A stretch of 64,000 bases of DNA, from assembly GCA_023627715.1 (NCBI GenBank), contig JAMAHW010000066.1, forward strand, positions 173,697 to 237,696, given 5' to 3'. Position numbers and translations under genes: made by a program. Shown in pieces: positions 45,387-57,140 of this stretch; position 1 is the stretch's first letter; every line of letters starts with the position of its first letter. The stretch comes from Periconia sp. R9002. Its lineage: Eukaryota; Ascomycota; Dothideomycetes; Pleosporales; Periconiaceae. Under the pieces are notes generated by a model, which ran no database searches, was not told the DNA's origin, and saw nothing but the letters and a program-made list of their open reading frames with translations.

Positions 45387-46391
45387 ATGGATTCTCTCCG
45401 CTCCGCCCTCCAGCCCATCACACAGAACCTCCCGGGCCCCATCGTGGAGACGGGACGCACGCTTCTTGGGCCATACTGCTACAAGACGCTGATCCTCGAC
45501 ATCGACCCCTTCGCATCCCCGGACTGCGTCAAGCTCGCCATCAGCAAAGGCCTCGGCATCGGCATCATCGGCGCGTCCTCCATCGTCAAAGTCCCCCAGC
45601 TCATCAAGATCATCAACTCCGAGTCCGCCTCGGGCATCTCGTTCTTGTCGTACCTCCTCGAGACGGGCTCCTACATCATAAGCCTCGCGTACAACGCGCG
45701 CCACGGGTTCCCCTTCAGCACGTACGGCGAGACGGCTCTGATCCTGGTCCAGAATGTTGTGATTGCGGCCTTGGTGTTGAAGTATGGCGGGCGTGGTGCG
45801 GGCGCTGTCGGCGCGTGGGTTGCGGGGATCGTGGCGGTTGGTGCCGCGCTCGCAAGGGAGGATGTCGTGGATTATAAGACGCTGTCTTGGTTGCAGGCTG
45901 GTGCCGGCGTGTTGAGTGTGGCGAGCAAACTGCCCCAGATTGCTACCATTTTCTCGCAGGGCGGAACGGGCCAGTTGAGCGCTTTCGCTGTAAGTTTGTT
46001 CCCATAACAATTCTCATCCCCACTTTGTACCACGGTCCCTGTGCAACTTCAAACTCCTCTATAACAAACAACCCCGCTAACCCCCCAATTCCAGGTCGTG
46101 AACTACCTCCTCGGCTCCCTCTCCCGCATCTTCACGACCCTCCAAGAAGTCCCCGACCCGCTGATCCTCTACAACTTCATCGCGGGCTTCGCGCTCAACG
46201 CCATCCTCGCCCTGCAGATGCTGTGGTACTGGAACAGTCCGACGTCCAAGAAGACGGCCAGCACCAAGCTCAACAAGCCCCGCTCCACAAAGGCCGGCGC
46301 GCAGCAGGTCAAGGAGCAAAATGCCACCACGAGCGGTGCAACGTATGCTAGGACCGCGGCTAAGAGCCCCAGCACGAGGCGTAGAGGATAG
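45387..46391 (+). CDS. MPDU1/SL15-like PQ-loop membrane protein (mannose-P-dolichol utilisation)
   Basis: Two exons: 45387-45989 and 46095-46391 (105-bp intron, GTAAGT...TTCCAG), giving 299 aa. It has two PQ loops: KVPQLIKIINSESASGISFL and SKLPQIATIFSQGGTGQLSA, with seven expected membrane spans. Further family matches are YLLETGSYIISLAYNARHGF with PFSTYGETALILVQN, and the end VPDPLILYNFIAGFALNAIL. MPDU1 is required in the ER for use of mannose- and glucose-phosphate-dolichol in N-glycans and GPI anchors. The C-terminal tail is basic with KK-type residues, which suits ER retention. The start at 45387 is well supported. Confidence 0.9.
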
Positions 46392-47406
46392 ATAGGTGGT
46401 TGGAGATGTTTGATTTTTTGTTTTTCTTTTTACAATTGGGAACGGTGGGTGAGAATAGGGGAGATGATTTGTTGGGCTTTGTATAGCTAGCTTATGATCT
46501 CTCTCTCTCTCTTTTTCACTCTCCACACCCATATAGTTTAGTTATTAATCCGTCAATCTACCTTTTTATTGAAACCATACCATCCTCATCTCACATATTC
46601 TTCTGCGTGACAAAGAATGTTGATGATAATGCCTCTTTCTGCTCGTTGAAGCATCAACGAACTGTGATTTTTAGGGGGGGGGGTGAAGCATGATATTGAA
46701 CATGATGTAAAAAAAAAAAAAAAAAAAAAAAAAATTCAAATTCCAATCTTTTCCTCTTTACGTTCATATTTTCTTTTTCTTTTTCTTTTTGGTCCTTCTT
46801 CTTCTTCTGATGATGATGATGAATTTCTCCCTTTTTCTACCTTTTTTCGAATTCGTTGCGGTTGTTGCGGTTGTTGTTTTCACCCCCCCTTTTTTTTTTT
46901 GAGCTTTTACCGTCGTCCCTCTATCACATCCAACCCTTACTCTAAATCTTTATTTTCAAAATTTTCGTGAAAACTCCTATTTTCCCTTTAGGTTTAAAAC
47001 TACACAACATAACATAAACATAGTATAGCATACATAGCATGAAACTAGAACATTAACTCGGACTAAACGCCCAAGCCCCAAATTTTCGCCTTTTCTTTTC
47101 AATGACCATTCTTAGTTGTACAAGGTTTCGATTGAGTTGATTTTGTAGGGGGGGGTATCATTCCCGAATCCTTCCTTCTTTCTATCTGGTTTTGCATACA
47201 TACATACGAAACAACAACAACAAAAAAAAACGATGCAGAACGAATAAACGGTACTGATTTGCGTACATGGGTGTTTCATATCGTAACGCCATTACTGATT
47301 TTCCCCCCCCCCCTCCAGTTTCGCGATACGAATAAAGCACAATAATCCACACCAAACCGCGTTGAAAAAAAAAAAAACAAAACGACTTCCCTAGATACCA
47401 CCCCTT
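46392..47406. other. Homopolymer-rich convergent intergenic region
   Basis: 1 kb between convergent stop codons, with no gene. It contains an A26 run (46709-46734), G- and T-runs, (GAT)n near 46810 and a C10 run near 47304. The density of homopolymers is unlike the rest of the window. Confidence 0.6.
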
Positions 47407-49394
47407 TCACTCCTCCATAATCTCCCTCGCAAACTTACTCCGCCTCCTAATCCTCGGTCCAAAAAACACCAACACCCAGGGCACCAGCGTCAACAACGCA
47501 CCAATCCCACCGAGCAAACTCGACGCACCACCATACCCCAACCTTGTATACATCTGGGTAGTAATGAGGGGAAACACGCCGCCGAGGATATTGCGACAGA
47601 AACTCTGGGCGGCGAGGGCGGAGGACGCGTAGCGGTGGTACGTGTCGGCGAGGTAGTTGAAGGTGGAGAGGTAGATGGAGAAGATGCCGATGGTGGCGAG
47701 GGCGATGGCGATGGCGGGGACGATCCAGTGGATGGAGGCGTAGGCGCCGGTCCAGCCGAACAGGAAGAGCCCGATGGGCATGAAGATGGATTCGATGCAG
47801 GCGAAGTAGAGGCGCCCCTCGGGCGCCGAGGAAGGGGACGGGAGGAGCCGGGTTAGGGGGGGAAGGGAGAGGAGGCGGTGGTGGTGGATGGAGAGGAGGG
47901 TGGCGAGGATGGCGCCGACGCACATTGCGGCGAAGATCGCGGTCGAGGTTTGGAGGGTGAAGTTGTGGGTGGTTTGGAAGACGAGGGGGATTGCGGCGAG
48001 GGTGAGGTAGAGGACCGCCCAAGAGAAGGCGACCCAGAGGGAGAAGAAGAAGACGACGGGTTCGGTGAAGAGGAGGTGGAAGGGGCGGAAGAGGGAGATG
48101 CCGATGGATTTGGTGAGGCTGGTGCGTTGTTCGTCTTCTTTGACTTTCCAGCGGATGCGTTCGGGTTTTGGGGCGGGTGTTGGTTTGGATGAGATGGTGG
48201 TGGTGGAGGAGGAGGAGGTGAGGGATGGGGAGGCGGGCATGTTGAAGTTGTAGTAGCCGGCCTGCTCGCGCGCTTCGTACCATTTGTTGAGGGCGCGCGC
48301 TTTGCGGCTCAGGAGGACCGAGCCGCGGGTTTCTTTGAAGACGATGCAGATGAGGCCGACCATGACGCCGCACGAGATGGTTTGCATGTAGAAGATCCAG
48401 CGCCACGACGTGTTTTGCGCGATGAAGCCGCAAACGAGGGGGCCGAGGCCAGTGCCGAACAGAGCGCCCCCTGAGAAGATGGCCATGGGGGTGTTGCGGT
48501 CGGCTGTGTGGTAGATGTCGGACACTACGCCGCCGACTGTTGGGGACGGATGGTTAGATAGGTGTTGTAGATGGGATGGGAGTGAGGTGGGAAAGGTAAA
48601 CGCACCCATGGTGGAGAATGTAGAACCTCCTACTCCAGCGAAGAATCTCACGACCAGCATACCGGCGTACGACTGGGTCAGACCGCTACCTAGCTGGCAG
48701 ATGACGAAGAGGACGCCGGAGGCTAAGAAGACCGGCCGTCTTCCATTGATTTCGGAAAAGGGTGCTAGAACCATGGGGGCAATGGCAAAGCCTAGATACA
48801 ACGAAACAAGAACCGTCAGTCCCATACATCTTCTCGGTGACAGATTTTTTTTTTATCGACATCTCAAAACTCACCCAATGTGAACATGGTGATGCCGACC
48901 AGGGCGGCCACGTTACTTATGTGCCATTCCTCCCTCATCTGAGCAACTCCAGGACTGTACGCTCCAGCGGTGAAAGCCGTCAGAGCGGTGATGATGGACG
49001 AAATCCATATTATCAGCCTCTTCCTGCTCTCTGGCCATTCGAAAGGGGAACCGAATTGACTTATATCTGGCGGCTCTGGAGGTGATGCTTGTCCTTCCTT
49101 TGTGGGAGTGATGGATGTCGGACTTGGCAAGACAGTGGCTTCTGTGAGATAGTAATACACGATTTCGCCAGCAACATTTTGTTCTTCGTCGTCGGCTGGG
49201 GCCTTCTCGTCGTCGTCGTCACTCTTTTCTCTCGGGTTATTCACAGACAAATTGCTGCTGGTTCGGGACGTGGGGCAGGTTGAGCTTCGGCGGGATGTCT
49301 TCTCGGGAATAGCGCTTATTCCCGCCGCACTTTGGTTGTTCCTCAGCTGCAATTGGGCCGACGTCATGGGCAGCTCGATTTCGGGATCAGCCAT
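47407..49394 (-). CDS. Major facilitator superfamily exporter (DHA1, polyamine/drug type)
   Basis: Three exons: 49394-48875, 48791-48606 and 48536-47407 (introns 83 and 69 bp), giving 611 aa. A hydrophilic cytosolic N-terminus of about 120 residues (Ser-rich then acidic) precedes 12 membrane spans. The DHA1 motifs are present: motif A-like LAPFSEINGRRPVFLASGVL, motif B region MLVVRFFAGVGGSTFSTMVG, and antiporter motif C-like FSGGALFGTGLGPLVCGFIA. A central loop with KETRGSVLLSRKARALNKWY is typical of the TPO1/FLU1 group. It likely exports polyamines or toxic compounds from the plasma membrane. Substrate cannot be read from sequence. The second intron was identified from the break in the conserved STMVGGVVSDIY segment. 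Confidence 0.9.
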
Positions 49395-51113
49395 TGTACG
49401 CAGATGGGCTTCTCAAGCTGGAATTTGGAAGGGTTGATGGAGCGAGCTGGCGTACATTTCGCACAAGAATGGGGGAGGGTCGGTCAATTTGAAAGACGCC
49501 ATGGAGGGATCCCGCTGTTGGTATACCACCTAGGACGGTGATATGAATCATTGGTAAGGTGTATTTGGACGAGGGACCCACAGCGGTCAGTCGTATTAGG
49601 GACGAAAAGAGGGCTTTCCAGATTGTTTCTCGTGCTGCGGTTGGGCAGAGCAACGGGAATAACTCGGGGCGTGGCACCGGATATTATGATGTCGGCCTGG
49701 GCTTTACAGAAGGAGAGCTGTTGAAGGATCTCATCTCGGCATTGCGAGTAGATCCGCGCTGGTTCCGTCCTGGTGTACCCGTTTGCGCCATGATGGCAGC
49801 CATGGTCATGATGCACTAGAAGATGGAAGAGCGGGACGTTGACGCAGAGGCCGTCTTCACGTGATGCCGAGTGGAATCCCGTCAAATGGTCAACGATGGA
49901 CGTTTGTGAGAGATGCCCATGTTGGTGTTCATACATGGACCATGGATCGGAAGAAACCGTCATGCATTCATGTTGTATGCAAGTGTTCGAGGACAGGCCG
50001 GTAAAGCTGACGCGACGTCGAGTTACACTGCCGTTTGATTGGGATGCATTTATCACGTACATGTATCAGGAGAACGAATGCGAGCTTGGTACATTCACGA
50101 CTGCGGTTGATGATGTGTGCAAGTTACGTATGAGGAGGAGTCGAGTAGGATTCGCTTAAATGCGGTTCCGAGCAGACGGTGCTGGACAGCCATTGGGAAC
50201 TACATATGTACGTCTACACGGATCAACCCGTATTCCAGATTTGCAGATGTCAGGTGCAGCTGAGGACGAGGCCAGACCATCCTGGTCATGACGTGAACCG
50301 GCCTATAACATACAGGAGAGGGACTGGGCCAGAAAGAAAGGCAGTTTGTTGAATCGAGTCGGGAAACATCTACTCTAAGCCGTGGGTAGCAGTGGTAGAC
50401 TATTGCCAAACTTATATATTACACCACCATCACCCCGCTTCAGTAGTAGCATTCAGCTGGTAAATGGTATCCAACAGCTACAAGACATGAGGTGCAGTTG
50501 AAGATTGCTCGTCCCCTCTTGAAGAACCAATCCCACAGCTGACGTTGTTCGAGAGAAGGAGCTACATTTGTCATTTATTCAACACTGCAACGCCGTCTGA
50601 CGACTAATCAGTTGACTGGCATCGATGTTCTCTGCCCCTCTGCCCCTCTGTCGAGCTCGGCAGTAGGATAGACTTTGTGATGGCTTCTGACCGCCCTCAC
50701 ATAGAGAGCATCATTGGCCTGGCAACGCAAAGGTGGCGGCACACTGTAGGGCAGAAAACTTTTGTCTACTACACGTGAGAATTGCGCAATGCACGCCTTA
50801 CTGGATCCGATTGCGGAGAGCTGCTTGTAGTCGCTACAAAAAGCTCCACTCGTCCTTTGACACGCTGTGCCTTCTAGCGTCCCTCTATCACAATCTATTT
50901 GCTTCTCTTCTTCTCCCTCAAGTCTTGACAACTCGAAAAAATCGGTTGATTCACCTCTATTTCCATCAAACCTTTCAACAACACAAAGGTAAGCACCAGA
51001 GTTGGGAGGGTGCATGCTCCCCCGCTCTCCCCTCCCCTCCCCAAATTACCCCGCTACCCCTCGCGTTTGCACTGTTTGGCTCACATGGCGCAAATAAAGA
51101 CACATCCATCACA
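49395..51113. other. Divergent promoter region between MFS exporter and peroxiredoxin genes
   Basis: 1.7 kb between divergent genes. The frames at 49484-50062 (-) and 49839-50159 (+) overlap and lack family character. Just before the peroxiredoxin start, 50880-51060 is pyrimidine-rich as in a strong fungal promoter leader. Confidence 0.5.
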
Positions 51114-51892
51114 ATGGCCGCCGCTCTGAGACTCGGAAGCACCGCTCCCAACTTCAAGGCTGAGACCACAAAGGGTCCCATTGACTTCCACGAGTTCATT
51201 GGTGACAACTGGGTCGTTCTCTTCTCCCACCCCGAGGACTACACCCCCGTCTGCACCACCGAGTTGGGCGCCTTCGCCAAGCTCGAGCCCGAGTTCACCA
51301 AGCGCGGCGTCAAGCTCATCGGTCTCTCGGCCAACACCATCGATAGCCATGAGGGCTGGATCAAGGACATTGATGAGATTTCCGGCAGCAAGCTGAACTT
51401 CCCCATCATTGGCGACAAAGAGCGCAAGGTGGCCTTGGCATACGACATGTAAGTGTGCTTTCCTCACCATCTTTCAGGGTCGGAATCAGAATTAGATTCG
51501 CAAGTCCACGCGCAATCGTTACTTCGCAATGCTAATTGTCATTCCTCAGGATCGACCACCAGGATGCCACCAACGTCGACTCCAAGGGCATTGCCTTCAC
51601 CATCCGCTCCGTCTTCATCATCGATCCCAAGAAGACCATCCGTCTCATCCTCTCTTACCCCGCCTCCACTGGTCGCAACACCGCCGAAGTGCTCCGCGTT
51701 GTGGACTCGCTGCAGACGGGTGACAAGCACCGCGTCACCACCCCCATCAACTGGGTGCCCGGTGACGATGTCATTGTTCACCCCTCGGTCAAGAACGAGG
51801 AGGCCAAGGAGTTGTTCCCCGACTTCAAGATCGTGAAGCCCTACCTGCGATTCACTCCTCTGCCCAAGGAGAAGACTAGCGCTGCGGTATAA
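51114..51892 (+). CDS. 1-Cys peroxiredoxin (Prx6/Prx1 family)
   Basis: Two exons: 51114-51448 and 51550-51892 (101-bp intron, GTAAGT...CCTCAG), giving 225 aa. The peroxidatic site is PEDYTPVCTTELGA with Cys47; no other cysteine exists in the protein, so it is a 1-Cys enzyme that depends on glutathione or thioredoxin for recycling. The Prx6-type C-terminal dimer arm is seen in TPINWVPGDDVIVHPSVKNE. It reduces peroxides in cytosol or mitochondria. The first 20 residues do not look like a mitochondrial signal; the frame is open upstream but without protein character. Codon use is strongly C-biased, as in a highly expressed gene. Very firm assignment. Confidence 0.95.
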
Positions 51893-53903
51893 GCGGAACA
51901 TGGTGTGGCGGCTACGGACTTTCGGGTCATGCCAATGCAACGGAAAACGTGGTAGCCGAGAGGAGCATTATTACGAGCCGTAATGAGGCGGCGGGCAGCC
52001 ATGATTCTGGGGTCAGTTTCATAGCGAGTCTTGGGAGGGCAACCTGCAATAATATTGGCAATGTATAGGTAATTTGGGTGCCTGTGTGCTTCTAGAATGG
52101 CTCGATCCTTCCAGGCGATTTTGCATCGACGTCGGCCACGCGGAAGCATACATGCATTCATTTCTGTAGGGCTGAAGCCACGTCGTTAGCACAGGTGGCG
52201 AAATAATCACAACCACAATTCCCCCCAAACCATTGTCTTGCTTTGCGCAGAATCGGATTTGTGTTTTTTTGATGTGATGTATTGCGACGGATATTTTTTG
52301 TGTGTAACTGGATGCAGGCATGTGTGCTGCGACGTGACACGTGAGATGGAGACTGTGGCTCAACTCCCCATATGCAAACGGATTTCCAACTGATGACGGT
52401 GGAGATTGATTACCTATCATATTGAATCCATGTGTACCTACAGCAGAGAAAAGTGGACCGAGAACAACAGAGCAGAATCAGATGATGAGGCTGCTGCGGT
52501 GAGCACTGCACCAACACCAACCCTCCGCGGGCCGTGCGAGACCCAAGCAGATGTTAAGCAACCCAGGACGGCGGGTTTGGCGTAAGTATATGTATAGTAG
52601 GTACTATATGTATGCTCATGTGCTTATGATGCAACGCGGTATAAAATACCTCGACTGCAGGATTTGTGCGACACTGCATGAGGGTTGCTGCTGCTGCGGA
52701 GCGTGGGGAACTCTTTCGTCTTTGTCTGTCTGCCACCTAGTTCAGTACTAGCCGCACGATTCATTGTGGTTTCTTAGCAAGACGGACCTCTCCTCTCCTG
52801 CCTTGGCCTCCTCACTGCACGGCGCTGCACTGACGGACGGACGAGTCGGACTGCCGCGTGTTGCCTGCCTCTAGGGATCCGGAGAAGTTGCTGTTCTTCC
52901 CTTCTCCACCAACATCACCTCACACTGGGACCAGTACTTACTGCCCCGGGCCCTCTCCGACGACCCCCAACCGTCCGCCGCCAACATCTGTCCCACCACC
53001 GACTCCTCTGCCCCCTCTCTGGTCCTCGGTCGTTGTTCTGTTCTGTCCAGCATCGTCCTTCTGCCAGGCTGCCAGCCCGCTCGCCTGCCACCCAGCAGCA
53101 ACGCATTGCATTGCATTTTCCTTGCATTCCCCAGCAGCCTCGCCCAGACCGCCTAGCCGCATCGGGCTTCGTTCCGTAGCCAAACCTTTGCGCCCCGACA
53201 TCTTGAAGACACCGTCAACTGGCTGCCTACACCGCAGCAGTCACCACACGTCGGCCGTTGCCAGTACCACTCTTTACCATCCTCGACACCTCCATTCACT
53301 CCCTCCCTTGTTGCCCTTCCCTCTGCGCTCGCTGTGCGTGCCTGCGTCCGCTTAACGTAAGGTGCCCTTCTTTCTTTGGTTCCCGCCCCTCAGTACTCTC
53401 TCCCTCCCTCTCTCCCCTAGTCTGTGCACGTGTTCTCCCTCGATCGCATTCGCTCGCTGTGTCTCTTTCACCATCCTGTTTTTCCCCGTACCCACTTCCA
53501 CCTCACCGATCGTAGAGAGCAGGGGGCTCCGTCTCTGTTTCTACTCCTGGGCCACTTTTGTCCCCGTTGAAATGTTTTTGTCTCCTGCGGCACAGAGCCT
53601 GTCTTACCAGAGGGGTACAGCCGCAGCCGCAGTGCCCCCGTGTAACAACACTATACAGTCGCACAGCAGTCTTGTTTCCCTTCACGATGCCTGTTTCTGA
53701 ATTTCACGCCGAGCCCGATTTCCCCATTGCTGGCCGAGACCTGGTCGCATTGTCTGCATTCGGCTTTCCTCTGCAGCTGGGGTGGTTGGGACGGTTGAAA
53801 AAAAACATGGCATCCTCTACTTGAACAGGTCGACTTGCATGGTCCATGTTCTTTTTTTCGTCATTTTGTTTTTTGAGCATCGAAACGAGTTTCATAACTA
53901 ACC
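51893..53903. other. Intergenic, including a long pyrimidine-rich leader of the Kelch/BTB gene
   Basis: 2 kb without a recognisable gene. From about 52850 to 53850 the plus strand is rich in CT with many short ORFs, like a long 5' leader. GTAAGG at about 53358 and an AACTAAC branch followed by CATTAG at about 53899-53926 could bound a 5' leader intron, but the pairing is a guess. Confidence 0.45.
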
Positions 53904-56900
53904 ATGTTCCCATTAGGCGTTGTCGCCTATCCATCAGTAGGCGCCAGCACCACTCCTTTGGGCGAATCCGATACTATCTGGAGGAAGCCAAAAGTTTTCA
54001 ATCTCAAACGTGCCTGGTCGAATCAGAGGAGTCCAACGTGTGATCCTGCTCACCTCCACGTCCGCGCCAAACAAAAGACGCCTTTCCTGGCCAGTTCTGC
54101 TCTTTTTGGATCCTCGTCTCCTGTGGAAAGCAATTCTCCTGTCTGCCCACTTAAACCAAAATACGTCCCTATTGTCATTCCAGATTATGTTCCAGTGTTA
54201 AATCCTCGACTTCCTTGTAATTCTGTTGGACCCGGCTCATTGAGATCCTCGACGCTTGTTTCTAGCGGACACCCAAGCCTTTCTCTTCTTCCGTCACCTA
54301 GCTGGAAATCTGTAGGTGACTCTTCGAGCATTCGGTCGAGGCATGTTGAGATCGTAATACCGGATTGGGCAACACCGATTCAGAGATCCCCATCCTCGTC
54401 TATATCGCAATCAGTGGACACCAAAGCTCTCCCTACTTGTGCATCTCCCGCCAAGGAATTCAGTCCGGCCAGTATGGCTCGCCAGACGCCAAACCCGAGC
54501 CGGACAAACACCATTGATTCGCAAACCTCAGCTCCATCGCCGTCGCAATTATACCCCAATACATTTCAAAACGGGGCCCCTAATGGCAATTACAGTGTCA
54601 ACAGCAGTCAGTCAAGTCTTCATGAGCCGGATGGCGAACGTCCCCCCACATCGTCAGCAAGGACTCCGAATCCCGGCATTTCACCCGCCCTGATGCAAAC
54701 AGCCGGCTTAGGAACCCCCTCCAACTCCACTTCGGGGCTCTCGGGACTTGTCTGCAACGTCCATAGGACGACTGGCCGTGAACCGCATCCCTTGGTTGGA
54801 GCAACCACTACCATTTTAGGAGACAAACTCTATGTATTTGGTGGACGCCGCTTGTCAAGGACGAGACCACAACTGACCTCGGATTTGTTCGAATTGGACC
54901 TCATCAAACGACACTGGACAAAAGTGGATGCCAAGGGCGATATTCCCCCTCCACGCTACTTCCATAGTGTGTGCGCCCTCGGCGACACAAAACTCGTCTG
55001 TTATGGCGGCATGTCACCTGCCATGTCGAATGCATCACAGCAGCCCAACCAATCTGCCACAGTGATGCAGGGCAACCAGGCCGACGGTCAACCAGAGGTC
55101 ATAGTCATGTCTGATATCCACATATACGATACCCTCACGAGAACATGGATGAATATCACCACAAATGACGCTCCACAAGGGCGGTATGCTCACTGCGCTA
55201 CTATATTGCCCTCCAGTGCCTCATTCTCTTCAGAGACCGCCACACTGGCGGCTATACGGCATAATCCTTCATCGACCAACCCGAACCAAGGCTCCATCGG
55301 ACATCAAGTGGAGGGAGAAGGCGGCGCCGAAATGGTGGTTGTGGGTGGTCAGGACAGCGCAAACCATTACATTGAGCAGATTAGTGTTTTCAACTTGCGC
55401 AGTTTGAAATGGACAGCAACGAATATGCTAGGGAGGAGTTGTGGCGCCTATCGCAGTGTTGTAGCTCCTTTAACGAGCCTCGATCCTAGCAAAATCGGCA
55501 CTAGCACAAGGAAGAGAGGTGAATCAGATGCCTCAGAGGAACAAGATGTTTCATCAAGGAGTCCTGGCGCCTCTATGTTGATATATTCAAACTACAACTT
55601 TCTCGACGTTAGGCTTGAACTGCAGGTACGACATTCGGATGGTACCTTATCCGAGAAGCCGATGCAAGGGAACTTTGCACCGCCAGGTCTACGGTTTCCG
55701 AATGGGGGTGTCATCAACAATCATTTTGTCGTTAGCGGTACTTTCCTGACATCTTCGAAACAAGAATATGCTCTCTGGGCGCTTGACCTACGGACATTAA
55801 GTTGGGGCCGGATCGAGGCTGGACATAACATATTTAGCCAGGGCAGCTGGAACCGCGGTATCTTATGGAGCCGCAGGAACAGTTTCGTCGTTTTGGGCAA
55901 CCGTAAGAGGAGCCTTGTAGAAGATTACAATCATCGGCGGATCAACTTTACCAACATATGCATCGTTGAACTAGAAGCTTTTGGCTTATATGATAATCCC
56001 CGCAAGGTATCACCCTACTCTGCATTCGTTTCAGGGAGTGCACCCAGGCAACCAGACGGTGTCGATATCAATGCAGGGGGCAGATTGTTATCTCCAGCGG
56101 CCGCCGAATTAGGTCAGATAGCATTGGGCATGCGCGAGCTCGCCGACATGGATTTTCTCGCTGTGCACGGTGAGCGCATACCGGTCAACTCGCATCTCAT
56201 AGCCCGTCGATGGGGACCTTTTTTCAACCAACTGCTTCGCGAAAGCGCTACATCATCCGACATGGCAGACACAGCTACGTTACGCCCTGCCACTGGGCTG
56301 ATGCATCCTTCCCGAAATTCGAGCATCACCATCACCCCTTCCATAAGAACGGCCTACTCAGCAGCTACAACACTTACGAATAATACGGCAACTCCTTCAG
56401 AAGCCTCTACAGCAACTGTTACCTCCATCACACAACCCCCTGACCCTGTCACCCAACCACCGGCAACTCGACCTCGTACATTATACCTACCGCACACCCA
56501 CTTGACCCTCCAAGCTCTCATACACTACCTCTATACATCCTCACTGCCCCCTCAAAGCTCACCACTCTGCACTCCACAAATCCTCTGCTCTCTGCTTCAG
56601 CTTGCCCGCCCATACCACATTGACGGTCTTCTCGAAGCTGTGATTGAGCGCCTTCACGTTCTTCTCGATAATCGCAACACAGCCGCCATCTTCAATGCCG
56701 CTGCCATGGCTGCGGGCGGCGGTACCGGCGTATCCTTCCTCGGCATGAACGGTGCAAACGGCACTACAAATGGGCATCTAGATCCTTCCAGCTCGTTAGG
56801 CACCAGCTCGTCTTCGGTAGAACGTTCCCTCGACCCCGGCCTACGCGCCCTCCGCCTCAACACCGACTTTGAAGCGAACCGCGACGATGACGTCAAGTCT

Positions 56901-57140
56901 GCGACTTCGGCGACCTCATCAGCGTCTCTGTCTGACACGGGCGAGGGTAGCGGGATCGGAAGCGAGAGGGAAATTTGGAACGGTGAAGTCAGTGCGGTGG
57001 TTGGCCTGCAAAAGAGAGGATTGAGAGGATTGATGGAAGGACGTCGCATCCGGGAGATGGGAAGGGGAAGCAGCAGGAGTAGAGATGAAGGTGGACCTTC
57101 CAATGGAGATGGAGTTGGTCTGGGTTTGATGAGTGGATAG
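53904..57140 (+). CDS. Kelch-repeat/BTB regulatory protein (Mds3/Pmd1/Ral2 type)
   Basis: A single long exon of 1078 aa from the first ATG; the more conserved start is probably the ATG at 54474 (MARQTPNPSRTNTIDSQTSA), giving 888 aa. Kelch blades start at REPHPLVGATTTILGDKLYV with FGGRRLSRTRPQLTSDLFEL, then GDIPPPRYFHSVCALGDTKL, APQGRYAHCATILPS, and GAEMVVVGGQDSANHYIEQI. A BTB-like part follows at LADMDFLAVHGERIPVNSHL with ARRWGPFFNQLLRES and, after a long Thr/Ser insertion, LPHTHLTLQALIHYLYTSSL. The tail is acidic. Mds3/Pmd1 tune pH and TOR-linked development in yeasts, and Ral2 helps activate Ras1 in fission yeast. A role in such signalling is inferred. The upstream 190 codons may be coding or leader. 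Confidence 0.85.
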   Translation: MFPLGVVAYPSVGASTTPLGESDTIWRKPKVFNLKRAWSNQRSPTCDPAHLHVRAKQKTPFLASSALFGSSSPVESNSPVCPLKPKYVPIVIPDYVPVLNPRLPCNSVGPGSLRSSTLVSSGHPSLSLLPSPSWKSVGDSSSIRSRHVEIVIPDWATPIQRSPSSSISQSVDTKALPTCASPAKEFSPASMARQTPNPSRTNTIDSQTSAPSPSQLYPNTFQNGAPNGNYSVNSSQSSLHEPDGERPPTSSARTPNPGISPALMQTAGLGTPSNSTSGLSGLVCNVHRTTGREPHPLVGATTTILGDKLYVFGGRRLSRTRPQLTSDLFELDLIKRHWTKVDAKGDIPPPRYFHSVCALGDTKLVCYGGMSPAMSNASQQPNQSATVMQGNQADGQPEVIVMSDIHIYDTLTRTWMNITTNDAPQGRYAHCATILPSSASFSSETATLAAIRHNPSSTNPNQGSIGHQVEGEGGAEMVVVGGQDSANHYIEQISVFNLRSLKWTATNMLGRSCGAYRSVVAPLTSLDPSKIGTSTRKRGESDASEEQDVSSRSPGASMLIYSNYNFLDVRLELQVRHSDGTLSEKPMQGNFAPPGLRFPNGGVINNHFVVSGTFLTSSKQEYALWALDLRTLSWGRIEAGHNIFSQGSWNRGILWSRRNSFVVLGNRKRSLVEDYNHRRINFTNICIVELEAFGLYDNPRKVSPYSAFVSGSAPRQPDGVDINAGGRLLSPAAAELGQIALGMRELADMDFLAVHGERIPVNSHLIARRWGPFFNQLLRESATSSDMADTATLRPATGLMHPSRNSSITITPSIRTAYSAATTLTNNTATPSEASTATVTSITQPPDPVTQPPATRPRTLYLPHTHLTLQALIHYLYTSSLPPQSSPLCTPQILCSLLQLARPYHIDGLLEAVIERLHVLLDNRNTAAIFNAAAMAAGGGTGVSFLGMNGANGTTNGHLDPSSSLGTSSSSVERSLDPGLRALRLNTDFEANRDDDVKSATSATSSASLSDTGEGSGIGSEREIWNGEVSAVVGLQKRGLRGLMEGRRIREMGRGSSRSRDEGGPSNGDGVGLGLMSG

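Noticed and set aside
47447..48433. Long minus-strand open frame (328 codons) overlapping the MFS gene
   Set aside because: It is a His/Arg/Pro-rich shifted frame inside the third exon of the MFS exporter; the exporter frame has the family motifs, so this is a shadow.
49484..50062. 192-codon minus-strand ORF between the MFS and peroxiredoxin genes
   Set aside because: No motif, signal or biased composition, and it overlaps equally long plus-strand frames; most likely chance in a promoter region.
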